In this document: positions 1 through 7,945 of the stretch, in pieces
How positions within the stretch are numbered: the first letter of the stretch is position 1
Layout: the number at the start of each line of letters is the position of its first letter
Assembly (NCBI GenBank): GCA_963728925.1
Contig: CAVSMB010000017.1
Span: 1-64,000, forward strand
Direction of reading: 5' to 3'
DNA from: JBBPZA01 sp963728925
GTDB lineage: Bacteria > Actinomycetota > Thermoleophilia > Solirubrobacterales > Solirubrobacteraceae
Length of the DNA: 64,000 bases
The notes under the pieces: model-generated
The model's input: the letters and a program-made list of their open reading frames with translations, nothing else
Database searches by the model: none
Told to the model about the DNA's origin: nothing
Made by a program: the position numbers and the translations under genes

Positions 1-876
1 CGGGTTGAGGTAATCCCCGGCGATGTGATCGTAGGCGCTCTTGGCCGCCGCGCCGCTACGCTTGAGCTGGTCGGCGACTGGACATGCGTGGGCGAGGATC
101 TGCGGATGCACACTCTGACCCCATCGGGCCTGCTCGGTCGCATCACGTCCGCCACCACGCCGCCACTGCCCTACACAACCGTGACCTACCGCGGCCACGT
201 CTGGCGCGACCGCAAGCTCGGCATGGGCGACTTCGTGCCACGTGTGGCCTGCGCAGCGCTCGACGCTCCGGTCGTGCTGATCATCGGTACCTCCATGGAG
301 TGCGGCAAGACAAGCGCCGCGAAGTCGGTCGTGCGCCGTCTCAAGGCCCACGGCCTCCGAGTGGCGGCTGTGAAGCTGACCGGCGCGGGCCACGTACGCG
401 ACATCCTCGTCATGCGCGACGCGGGAGCCGACGCGATCTTCGACTTCGTCGACGCCGGACTGCCGTCGACCATGGTCGAGGCGGCGACGTACGAAGCGGC
501 TCTCCTTCAACTGCTCTCGCAGCTCGGCGGCAGTCATCCCGACGTCGTCGTCGCCGAGGTAGGCGCATCACCTCTGGAGCCCTACAACGGCGACGTTGCC
601 CTGCGACTCCTCGCCGCCCGCATCCGCTGCACCGTCCTATGCGCCTCCGATGCATACGCGGTCGCTGGTGCCATCAGTGCCCTCGAATATCAACCCGATC
701 TCGTGTCCGGCCGCGCTACCAGCACCGACGCCGCCATAGCGCTCGTGAACAAGCTCTGCGGCCTGCCGGCGATCAACCTGCTCCACCACCACCACACCAG
801 CGCACTGGATGAGCTGCTCGAGCGCTGCCTGCAACTCGATTCGCTGCCGAGCTCAGGCGCCGCGCCGTCACCTTGA
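1..876 (+). CDS. P-loop NTPase, DUF1611/dethiobiotin-synthetase-like (5' end cut by window edge)
   Basis: The frame is open from base 1; the first possible start inside the window is GTG at 25, but eight in-frame codons precede it, so the true start is probably outside. A Walker A motif GTSMECGKTSAAK lies about residues 88-100 counted from the GTG, preceded by a hydrophobic strand (VVLIIG) and followed by an alternating alpha/beta Rossmann-like region with VVVAEVGASPLEPYNGD in the Walker B/switch area. This arrangement is seen in DUF1611-type and BioD/MobB-like P-loop proteins. The N-terminal ~85 residues could be a separate small beta domain. Substrate is unknown. A small GC hairpin (885-901) follows the stop. 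An IS110 remnant lies immediately downstream, so the gene borders the scarred region. Confidence 0.6.
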   Translation, partial: RVEVIPGDVIVGALGRRAATLELVGDWTCVGEDLRMHTLTPSGLLGRITSATTPPLPYTTVTYRGHVWRDRKLGMGDFVPRVACAALDAPVVLIIGTSMECGKTSAAKSVVRRLKAHGLRVAAVKLTGAGHVRDILVMRDAGADAIFDFVDAGLPSTMVEAATYEAALLQLLSQLGGSHPDVVVAEVGASPLEPYNGDVALRLLAARIRCTVLCASDAYAVAGAISALEYQPDLVSGRATSTDAAIALVNKLCGLPAINLLHHHHTSALDELLERCLQLDSLPSSGAAPSP

Positions 877-1017
877 ACGTGCCAGGCGCCTTCGCGGCGC
901 CCGGTCCACGGCTGCGAATTGAAAACGCCCGGTGCTTCGGCCCGCCCTCGAACTGGGTTACATGGCTGCCTGGGCTTCGTCCCTCGCATCGCACGACCGT
1001 ACGCGACGCGAGAGACC

Positions 1018-1744
1018 AGCTACCCACTCAAAACGGCGAGGGACCTTGACGCGACGCCGGCCGCGGTCGCGCGCTGGATCGCTCGGTTCGACGTTCGCCC
1101 GGTTGATGTCGCGGTGGAGGCGTGCACGGGGTGGCTGTTCGTGTGCGACGCGCTGGTGGCCGCCGGCGCGGTGGCGCATCTGGCCGAGCCGGCCCAGACG
1201 CGCGCGTTGCGCGGTCGCAAGCGGCGCGCCAAGACCGATCGCAAGGATGCGCGCTGGCTGCGCGAACTGCTCGCCGACGGGAGATTGCCCGATCGACGCG
1301 CAGATCGCTCCACTGGAGCGCGAGTTGCGCCAACTCGCGCGCCGCCAGACCGGCTGTCGGGCGCTGATGGGCCTCTACGGGATGGGCGAGCTGACGTCGC
1401 TGGTCACGCTGTGTGAGCTCGGTGACGTCGGACGCCTGTCGGCCTCGCGCAAGGCAGTCCGGACGGCCCGCACCGACATCGGCGTGCACCGCTCCGACCG
1501 CCGCGTCCGCGTCGGCAAGCTCACACGCCACGGCTCCCCGCATCTGCGCTGGGCGCTCTACGAAGCCGCGCTCGCCGCCTGCCGGCCCAGCAGCCCCGAC
1601 CACGGCGACTACCTCGCCCTCAAGGCCCGCGGACTCAGCCACACCCGCGCGTCGCTGACGATCGCCCGCAAACTCGCTAGGCGCTCCTACCACGTCCTGC
1701 GCGAACTCGGCCCCGCCGCCCTGGAGCCCCTCGCGACTCCCTGA
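1018..1744 (+). pseudogene. IS110-family transposase remnant (internal deletion plus frameshift)
   Basis: Two pieces of an IS110 (DEDD) transposase lie in different frames. The first piece (about 1018-1290) has VAVEACTGW and the KTDRKDARWLRELLADG block that carries the family's acidic residues. The second piece (about 1295-1744, shifted one frame) has IDAQIAPLERELRQLARR, then LMGLYGMGELTSLVTLCELGD, RKAVRTARTDIGVHRSDRR and GKLTRHGSPHLRWALYEAA, the Transposase_20 (helix-hairpin-helix and catalytic Ser) half. The linker normally found between the halves is missing, and the first catalytic Asp near the N-terminus is not recognisable. The copy is therefore truncated and frameshifted, and should be inactive. 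Confidence 0.85.
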
Positions 1745-2043
1745 CCCCATGGCCCGCTCCGTCACGCCCGCCCTTCCTCGATGATCACCCTTTCGGCGAG
1801 CTCCCGCAGCTGTCGCGGGGCCCGCCCCCGGGCGGCGGCCCACCAAAGACCGAGCGGCCGGAGTCACTCCACCCGGACTGACCGATCAACCATCACGTCA
1901 CCGACCACAAGGTCGCGGACCCAGATAAGCCCGGGCATCCACGGAGCCGACCAGCACCCCGACCGCCACGACCGATCGCCCCCGCCGACCGCCTCTTGAC
2001 ACAGGCCCAAATTCAGATAAGCGACAGCGACGAGCGCCGGCGA
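1745..2043. other. Intergenic, probable downstream remnant of the IS110 copy
   Basis: About 300 bases with no credible gene on either strand. It separates the IS110 remnant from the convergent hydrolase gene. No terminal inverted repeats were seen, which is expected because most IS110 elements lack them. Confidence 0.4.
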
Positions 2044-2853
2044 CTACAACTGCTCGGCAGCGCCCGCCGGGGCTGGCGCCCGCACGCCTGACCGGACCAC
2101 GTCCGCGACCGCGTGCGGGTCGTCGCCCATCATTAGGTGCCCGACGCCCATGATGAGCACGTGGCGGGCCCGCGGTAGGCGCCGGCGGGCGCGCTCGAGC
2201 TGGCGGGGGAGCAGCAAGCGGTCCTTGTTACCCCAGGCGATGGTCACAGGCACCCGGTCGGCCGCGTTCGTCGGCGAGAGGTAGCCGGTGAAAGCGGCGC
2301 ACACGTCGTCGAAGGAGGCGGCGCCGATGATTGCGTCGGCGTCCGCGAGCGCCTCCGTCGGCGAGATGCGCGCCGGGTGCGCCGCGTACTGGGCGAAGAG
2401 CAGCGCCCGCAGCGGCGCCACGCGCAGCAGTGACGGTGCAACCGGGCGCAGCAGCCGGGCTAGCGTGCGCGTGCTCGTCACAGACGCCTGGCAGAAGGCG
2501 CGCTCGCGTGCGCTCCAGAAACCGATCGGCGCCAGCGCGACGGCCGACGCCACTGCGCCGCGCGCGGCCAACTCGAGCGCCACGCCGCCGCCGGTGCTGT
2601 TGCCGGCGACATGACATCCCTCAAGGCCCTTCGTCCGCATCCACGCCTGCACCTCGTCGGTCAGCGTGCCGATCGACGAGAGCGGCCGACTGGCCGGCGG
2701 CGAAGCGCCGAAGCCCGGCATGTCCACCGCCCAGACCTCGAACTCGCTCGTGAGCAGATCGAGCACCGGCTCGAAGACCTGCCAGCGACTCCCGATGCCA
2801 TGCAGCAGCACCAGCGGCTCACCGACACCCCTTCGCTCGAAGACGAGCTCCAT
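2044..2853 (-). CDS. alpha/beta hydrolase
   Basis: A complete 269-residue alpha/beta-hydrolase fold protein. The oxyanion motif LLHGIGSRW lies near residues 18-26. The nucleophile elbow is GNSTGGG (Ser about residue 86). A late WGNKDRLLL segment supplies the likely Asp, and GVGHLMMGDDP the catalytic His. Length and order match single-domain esterase/haloperoxidase-like members. No signal peptide is visible, so it should be cytoplasmic. The ATG start gives the beta-strand MELVFERRG and is well placed. Substrate cannot be predicted. Neighbours are decayed mobile elements, so no pathway context is available. Confidence 0.85.
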   Translation of the reverse strand: MELVFERRGVGEPLVLLHGIGSRWQVFEPVLDLLTSEFEVWAVDMPGFGASPPASRPLSSIGTLTDEVQAWMRTKGLEGCHVAGNSTGGGVALELAARGAVASAVALAPIGFWSARERAFCQASVTSTRTLARLLRPVAPSLLRVAPLRALLFAQYAAHPARISPTEALADADAIIGAASFDDVCAAFTGYLSPTNAADRVPVTIAWGNKDRLLLPRQLERARRRLPRARHVLIMGVGHLMMGDDPHAVADVVRSGVRAPAPAGAAEQL

Positions 2854-3193
2854 GGCGCCACGTTAACCACCGCAGCTGCGTGTCGGCCATGGCGACCCCC
2901 GCCCCCCACCGACGCTGTCCAGCCGCGGGCGACGCGCGGCCGGCCCGCCAAGCAGGCGTCCGCATCCCAGCAGTGCCTCAAGAGAGGGCCACGCGGACGA
3001 CACGCCAGCGTTCCGGCGCTCCTGCTTTCGCCTGGTAGCACGCGCGACGCGGTGGCCGGCCGACACCGCTCCTTGTGCCTCGATGCGATAGCGAGCACCC
3101 GAGCTGCCCAGACGCCCGCCTGTCGTCTCTTGCGGGCGCCCGGGGCGCCGCGGCGGAGACGACCGCAACCAGGCGAACGCAGCAGCCGCGTTG
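2854..3193. other. Intergenic, no gene seen
   Basis: About 340 bases upstream of the hydrolase and downstream of the HAF-repeat remnant. All frames here are low-complexity Arg/Ala-rich shadows. No RNA gene or repeat was recognised. Confidence 0.4.
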
Positions 3194-3777
3194 TTACTTG
3201 AGCGTGATTGCTGCCGGTCGGCTGGCCGCGTCGAAGTACAGCCGCAGACCGGCCGCGTTGCTGTGTCCCCCGCAGAAGGCACCGCTTGGGTTGTACCGAT
3301 CCTCGCGGATACTCGCAGCGAGAGCGCGTCTGCGGGACCGATGTCGGCGTTTTCGCCTGCGAAGGGGACAGAGACGTTGGTCGCGTTGGCCGGTTGCATG
3401 TGATGCCCGCCAGCGCCGGTCCAGCTGAACGCGCGAGCGTTGAAGAATTCGGTGAAGGAGGTGCCGACGACCTGGCCGCCGTCGACGGCGGCGGCATTGC
3501 TCCCGGCCCCACCGGGCAGGGTGCCGAGATCGACCATCCCGCCAGCGCCGGTCCAGTCTGAACGCGCGGCTTTCGCCGGCGGCGGTGCCGGAGTTGCCGA
3601 CGACCTGGCCGGCATCGACGGCCACCGCGTTGCTGTTCGGCCCGCCGAGGGTGCCGAGATTGCGCAGGCACTGCGTCTGTCCGGCAGCGCGTGCCTCGCT
3701 CGACGCCCCGAACAAGCAGACCGACGCGCGTCGATCACCGCCGGAGCCCGCGCGCCGGTCCCCGAAGCAGCATTCAA
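3194..3777 (-). pseudogene. HAF-repeat extracellular protein, frameshifted fragment
   Basis: The minus strand encodes repeats of the 'probable extracellular HAF repeat' type. One frame has LGTLGGPNSNAVAVDAGQVV followed by GNSGTAAGESRAF. It then breaks near 3560-3575 and the next frame continues with WTGAGGMVDLGTLPGG, SNAAAVDGGQVVGTS and NARAFSWTGAGG. Near 3300 the frame returns to the first and ends NPSGAFCGGHSNAAGL...ITLK. Two compensating single-base indels therefore explain the layout. Only two repeats remain, while family members usually have many, so this is probably a truncated gene; sequence error could explain the indels but not the short length. Confidence 0.65.
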
Positions 3778-3779
3778 CT

Positions 3780-4093
3780 CAACCCTTGGGTGCGCGGCCG
3801 CACGGACGACCCACGCATCGGATCAGTGAGCGTTCGAGACCCGTGAGCACCAGCGTCGCACACAGTCACACGATTCTCAGCGAGCGCCTCATCGCCGATA
3901 AACGTGATTGACCACAGCAGGGGTCGGTAGCGCGTGCGGATCGCCGTCCGCTCCCTGATCGGCAGCGATCGCGCCCGCCGTGCTGCCACCCCGACTATGT
4001 CGCCACTACCGCTCCGGGCGGAGGGTGTGGAGTTCCCGCGACTGCACGAGTTGGGCGGGAACACGCCTTGGCCCTGGTCTGTCTGCACCGCGC
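3780..4093. other. Intergenic, no gene seen
   Basis: About 310 bases between the HAF remnant and the HicA-like gene. No HicB-like antitoxin, RNA gene or repeat was found here. Confidence 0.4.
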
Positions 4094-4321
4094 TCACAGG
4101 CCCAGCTCCTCGCGGACCTGGTCGCGGTCAAAGCCAGCCTTCTCGAGCTCGCGGATGAGCATGCCGGTGTGCTTCGCGGACAGCTCAAGACGCCCGTGCG
4201 CCGGCACGGTAATCGTCGTGCCCGGCCCGCGGAAGCGTCGGTGGCCCGTCGCGCGGCGCGGCAGCTCCTCGAAGTCGTGAGTGAGCAACCAGTGGATTAG
4301 CTTGCGCTTCGTTAGTGCCAC
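4094..4321 (-). CDS. hicA: HicA-like mRNA interferase (orphan)
   Basis: A short protein of about 75 residues with the HicA/YcfA double-stranded-RNA-binding fold pattern: an N-terminal KLIHWLLTHDFEEL helix, then ATGHRRFRGPGTTITVPAHG with the catalytic His in the position usually seen as G-S-H-H, and a C-terminal helix pair ELSAKHTGMLIRELEKAGFD. In known systems HicA cleaves mRNA and is neutralised by HicB. I chose the GTG at 4321 because it places the protein at family length; an ATG at 4363 would add 14 Arg/Ala-rich residues with no homology. No HicB was found on either side, so it is an orphan or a decayed module. Confidence 0.65.
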   Translation of the reverse strand: MALTKRKLIHWLLTHDFEELPRRATGHRRFRGPGTTITVPAHGRLELSAKHTGMLIRELEKAGFDRDQVREELGL

Positions 4322-4706
4322 CGGTCCGGAGCATGTCAAGGCTGCGCGCCGCGCCCGGCGCACCGCGGGCGAGGTCGGACGTCACCCGCAGGTGCTGGCC
4401 GTCGCCGCCGCGCCCCGCGGCCTGCACCCCTACGGAGACGGTCGCCGCCAAGTAGCACGGTCCTGGTCACGAGCCGTTCGCAGTGCGTGCTGCGAGCCGG
4501 CGCGCTCGAGCCGGTTGATGCCGCGCCCGCTCCACGACCGTCACGCCCAGGTGCGCGTCGTCGGCGCCGTCGAAACGGCGCGCACCGCGGGGAGCGGGAC
4601 GGCGAGGGTCTCAATCTCGATCCCGCCAGCCATCGGCGGCGTTCGCGCCCGTTGGGGGGTGGTGGACCCCGGCCCTGCCCGATGCGCGGGCCGGCAACCC
4701 GCTCAG
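4322..4706. other. Intergenic, no supported gene
   Basis: About 385 bases. Several open frames exist but all are Arg/Pro-rich shadows without recognisable folds. No RNA gene was recognised. Confidence 0.35.
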
Positions 4707-5131
4707 CTACTCCGAGCGCTCCGGCAGGCGGTACCCGCGCTCGGCCTTGACCACCTCGCCGCTCTTGCTCAGCTTCGTCAGCAGCGTGCTGACCGTCCCG
4801 GTGGCGATGCCGGTGGCGTTCGCGATCTCCGAGGCGGTCATCGGCCCGTCCTTGAGCGCCTCAAGCACCTTGGCCTTGTTCTGCCCCCGCGGCGCGCGGG
4901 CCGGCGCGCTCGTGCGCGAGGCGGCACCCGCAGGCTTCTCGCGCGCGCGGGGGCGGACCGCCGGCCGAGCACCGCCGCCACCTCCCGCCGCGCGCGATCG
5001 CGTGCCGCCAGCCGGCTTGGCGCGGCTGGCAGATCGGCCCACCGGCCGGCCAGCCTCGCGCCGCCCGCTCACCCGCGAGCGCGCCGCCCCTTCGAGCCGG
5101 CCGAGCGCGTCGCGCAGCCGTTCGAGCTCCT
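4707..5131 (-). pseudogene. Winged-helix DNA-binding protein, 5' end replaced by an IS3 remnant
   Basis: The C-terminal part has KAKVLEALKDGPMTASEIAN, GIATGTVSTLLTKLSKSGEV and KAERGYRLP, a MarR/ArsR-like winged helix, preceded by a basic Ala/Arg/Pro-rich linker and a short helix ELERLRDALGRLEG. It is clearly a paralog of the intact gene at 6743-7174. The intact paralog has about 35 further N-terminal residues (a coiled coil). Here homology stops at about 5130, exactly where the 3' end of an IS3-type transposase reads inward on the plus strand. The gene has lost its start and coiled coil; upstream in-frame codons are IS3 antisense. Confidence 0.75.
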
Positions 5132-5342
5132 TACATCGAGGTCTTCTACAACCGCCAGCGCCGACACTCCACCCTTGGCCAGCTCTCCCCAACCCAGTTC
5201 GAGGCAAGGACTCTGAGCCCGCCCGGTTCGCCTCTCGCCGCTTCGCGGCTCGCATCCCCCTCTCAGATGATGTCCACTACAAGCACACCAGCGGCCCAGG
5301 CCGCATAGTCAACCCGTGTCCACCGGTACGGGGGAACTCCAC
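5132..5342 (+). mobile_element. IS3-family element, right-end remnant (3' end of orfB)
   Basis: Frame 5132 reads YIEVFYNRQRRHSTLGQLSP then TQFEA, the highly characteristic C-terminal end of IS3-family OrfB integrases. About 100 bases later the sequence GTGTCCACCGGTACGGGGG (starting near 5314) resembles the GTGTCCAC...GGGG terminal repeats of IS3 members. Everything upstream (the DDE core, orfA and the left end) is absent. The fragment abuts the truncated winged-helix gene, so a deletion after insertion removed both the IS body and the 5' end of that gene. Confidence 0.8.
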
Positions 5343-5477
5343 TTGGACGTCTGGTCTGGGGGTCGGCTCACGCATCTGGGGCTCTGACCGCGATCAGACG
5401 TTCGGCTGCGGTCCTCCGACCCAGCCGATGGTTTCCGCCCTCACGACACGTTTGACCGCGCGCTGGCGGGCGCCGCG

Positions 5478-5948
5478 CTATTCCCTGGGTTGCTGGTGGG
5501 CGCGCGCGTACGGCTCGAGCCCGACGATCGCCTGCTTGATCGCCACGTTGTGGTTCCAGCGAAACAGCGGCCGCAGCACCGGCGTGAGGATCCGCAGCAG
5601 CGCGCGGTCGGCCTGCACCCGCCAGTCGAAGCGCACGTGCACGGTGCCATTGGCGGCGCTCAGCGTCCACACGCCGTGTCCGCGCAGGTCGCCGTCGACC
5701 TCGACTTCGAATTCGCGCGGGGCGTCGACTCGCACGATCGTCGAGACGGTCGACAGCGTGTACGGGAGCTTGGCCTTGAACTTCTGGCGCGACGCGCGCC
5801 CGACGGTGGGCGGGCCGTCGGCCTGTACCTCCCGGTAGGTCGGCTGCCACCAGGTCGGATAGGTGCGTGCGTCGGCCAGCGCACGGAACACCGCCTCCTG
5901 GGGGGCGTCCACGTCCCACTCGTCGACGAATACGTACTCGGCGGCCAT
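5478..5948 (-). CDS. SRPBCC (START/polyketide-cyclase-like) family protein
   Basis: A 156-residue protein with the SRPBCC pattern: a first strand YVFVDEWDVDAP followed by EAVFRALADARTYPTWWQPT, a run of beta-strands, and a long C-terminal helix. Members bind hydrophobic ligands in a deep cavity and include cyclases, stress proteins and START domains. No catalytic residue is diagnostic, so the ligand is unknown. The downstream half contains FDWRVQADRALLRILTPVLR and a WNHN segment typical of actinobacterial members. It lies four bases downstream of the SnoaL-like gene and is probably co-transcribed with it. Confidence 0.8.
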   Translation of the reverse strand: MAAEYVFVDEWDVDAPQEAVFRALADARTYPTWWQPTYREVQADGPPTVGRASRQKFKAKLPYTLSTVSTIVRVDAPREFEVEVDGDLRGHGVWTLSAANGTVHVRFDWRVQADRALLRILTPVLRPLFRWNHNVAIKQAIVGLEPYARAHQQPRE

Positions 5949-5952
5949 CGGC

Positions 5953-6354
5953 TCAGCTCGTCGGGGCGTGTGCGGCCGGCAGCGTCAGCGGAGCGTTGAC
6001 GTACTCGGCGAACCGGATCGGCGTTCCCTCGCGCACGGTCCAAGCATGGGCGGCGGTGTACCCGGTGCTCTCGTCTGTGGCCCGTAGCTTGCCGTGGATG
6101 CGGGCGAGAACGACGACCCGCTCCTCGCCGCTCAAGGTGTCCTCGATGTCGACCGCGAGGTCCTCCCAGTTCTCGCCGATGCCCTGGAAGAAGCGCCCGA
6201 CGGCGTCCCTGCCACGGAAGTCGCCGCCGTGGGGCAGGTTGTCCGGGACGCGCCAGTCGATGTCCTCCTCAAGCGCGCTCAGGATGGCTGGGACGTCGCC
6301 GCGCCCGAACGCCTCATAAATACCCCGAACCACATCGACAGTTGACCGTGACAT
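5953..6354 (-). CDS. SnoaL/NTF2-like family protein
   Basis: A 133-residue cone-shaped NTF2-fold protein. It shows VVRGIYEAFGRGDVPAILSA followed by LEEDIDWRVPDN, then GGDFRGRDAVGRFFQGIGEN and a final beta-sheet ending near RFAEYVN. Such proteins act as ketosteroid-isomerase-like enzymes, cyclases or ligand carriers; the function here is not defined. I chose ATG 6354 (MSRST) because GAGGAGGA sits five to eight bases upstream; an upstream in-frame start at 6384 lacks a site. It forms a two-gene unit with the SRPBCC gene downstream. Confidence 0.8.
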   Translation of the reverse strand: MSRSTVDVVRGIYEAFGRGDVPAILSALEEDIDWRVPDNLPHGGDFRGRDAVGRFFQGIGENWEDLAVDIEDTLSGEERVVVLARIHGKLRATDESTGYTAAHAWTVREGTPIRFAEYVNAPLTLPAAHAPTS

Positions 6355-6742
6355 CGCTCCTCCTCGAACTCGATAGGTGCGCACCGGCCAGACGAGCTCG
6401 CTCCTGCCCTGAAGCGGTCGCGACCGTGCCGGGGACGCGAGCAGCCTACCCCCGAACCCGATGACACAAGGCGTACCCGCCCAGCTCGACGAGCGCAGCT
6501 ACCACAAGAAAGAGTCTCCTCACGGGTTGGTGGTGACCGGAGGGGTCGACGTGGATGCCGCCGGCGGAGAGGTAGATCAGGGCGACGGAGGGAGCCGGCG
6601 GTGCCGTGTCGGAGATCCTGACGCGGCTGCCGGCCACTGGCGTCCGACTTACCCCGCCTTCTCGATGGGCGGAGGCCGGGGAAGGGTCGAGCGTGGACGA
6701 TGCTGCGCGACGCTTGGTCCGGCGGGAGCGCCGACGTCTGCG
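6355..6742. other. Intergenic, no supported gene
   Basis: About 390 bases between the SnoaL-like gene and the winged-helix gene. A 63-codon minus-strand frame (6446-6637) has no recognisable features. The upstream control region of the SnoaL/SRPBCC pair must lie at the left end of this stretch. Confidence 0.35.
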
Positions 6743-7174
6743 CTATCGCGCGAGCCGGTAGCCGCGCTGGGCTTTGGCGAGCTCGCCCGTCTTGACCATC
6801 CGGGTGAGCATCGTGCTGACGGTGGCGGTGGCGATGCCGGTGGCCTTGGCGATCTCTGACGCGGTCATCGGTCCATCCTTGAGCGCGTCGAGCAGCTTGG
6901 CCTTGTTCTCACCGCGCGGCGCGCGAGCCGGCACGCTCGCGGGCTTCGCGGCGCGGGTCCGCGTGGCGCTGGCGGCCGGCGTTGCCGTGGGCTTGGCGGT
7001 GCGGCGCACGGCGCTCACCCGCGAGCGCGCCTCACCTTCCAGGCGGCTCAGCGCGTCGCGAAGACGCTCAAGCTCGTCGGTGAGCTTGTGGTGCTGCTTG
7101 AGCTGTTCTTCGACGTGTTTGATGCGCGCCTTGACCTGTTGGGCAATCGCGCCGGCGTCAGGGACCTGCGGCAT
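6743..7174 (-). CDS. Coiled-coil plus winged-helix DNA-binding protein
   Basis: A 143-residue protein. Residues 1-50 form a coiled coil (QQVKARIKHVEEQLKQHHKL followed by TDELERLRDALSRLEGEARS). Residues 50-85 are a basic Ala/Thr/Pro linker. Residues 86-143 are a winged helix with KAKLLDALKDGPMTASEIAK, a recognition helix in GIATATVSTMLTRMVKTGEL, and wing AQRGYRLAR. The ATG is preceded by AGGAGTGAG. Dimerisation by the coiled coil with a single wHTH suggests a nucleoid-associated or transcriptional role. Targets are unknown. The truncated paralog at 4707-5131 retains only linker and wHTH. Confidence 0.8.
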   Translation of the reverse strand: MPQVPDAGAIAQQVKARIKHVEEQLKQHHKLTDELERLRDALSRLEGEARSRVSAVRRTAKPTATPAASATRTRAAKPASVPARAPRGENKAKLLDALKDGPMTASEIAKATGIATATVSTMLTRMVKTGELAKAQRGYRLAR

Positions 7175-7432
7175 CTCACTCCTGTATCGGGTTGCGGCGC
7201 ATCGTAGTGGGACACACCCTTCGGCCCGATCCTGAGCGGGGACGACGACGTCGCGCTGGTGCTCCTCTCCATGGAAGCGCGCGACGTCGCTCTTGCGACC
7301 AGGGTCGCCGTCGACGAAAGTGTCTCGGCGCTGCAGGCGTGGAGGCTCGGTGGCCTGTGCCCGATGGGGGTGCGAGGGCGAGCTGGTCGACGAGGACGAC
7401 CCGACGTTCTCGCTCGCGCTCTCGCCTAGCTA

Positions 7433-7945
7433 AGTTGGAAGCTCTCCAAGGATCCGCAGTTCATCGAGAAGGTCCGCGACGTCGTCGGGCTCTATCTCAA
7501 CCCGCCCGAACGCGCCGTCGTGCTCTGCGTCGACGAGAAATCCCAGATCCAAGCGCTTGACCGGACCGCGCCGATCCTGCCGATGCTGCCCGGCACTCCC
7601 CAACGCGCCACCCACGACTACAAGCGCGCCGGCACGTCGAGTCTCTACGCCGCGCTGGACCTCACGACCGGCAAGGTCATCGGGCGCCTGCACTCACGCC
7701 ACCGCGCGGTCGAGTTCAAGCGGTTCCTGGCCACGCTGGAGCGCGAGGTCCCCGCCGACCTTGACGTCCACGTCGTGCTCGACAACTCCTCGACCCACAA
7801 GACACCGGCCATCCAACGCTGGCTGGCCGCGCACCCGCGCTTCGTCTTGCACTTCACCCCGACCAGTTCGTCGTGGCTGAACCTCGTCGAGCGCTGGTTC
7901 TCCGAGCTCACCAGCAAGCTGCTCAAACGCGGCGCCACTAGCCGG
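7433..7945 (+). pseudogene. IS630-family transposase remnant
   Basis: Continuous frame from 7433: WKLSKDPQFIEKVRDVVGLY, VVLCVDEKSQIQALDRT (first catalytic Asp), LDVHVVLDNSSTHKTPAI (second Asp) and SSSWLNLVERWFSELTSK (Glu). This is the complete IS630 DDE core. The N-terminal helix-turn-helix region is missing (a stop in the frame lies just upstream of 7433) and the usual C-terminal tail after LLKRGA is absent: the frame runs into TSR-stop exactly where the next gene's 3' end begins. It is truncated at both ends and should be inactive. The DDE triad itself is intact. Confidence 0.85.

Noticed and set aside
6446..6637. Small minus-strand frame as a gene
   Set aside because: No start signal, no recognisable composition or homology; it lies in the likely control region of the SnoaL-like gene.
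7192..7432. Short plus-strand frames before the IS630 relic as a gene
   Set aside because: The sequence reads as two short pieces in different frames (VALVLLSMEARDVALATRV and a later Asp/Glu-rich tail) with no good start; too weak to call.
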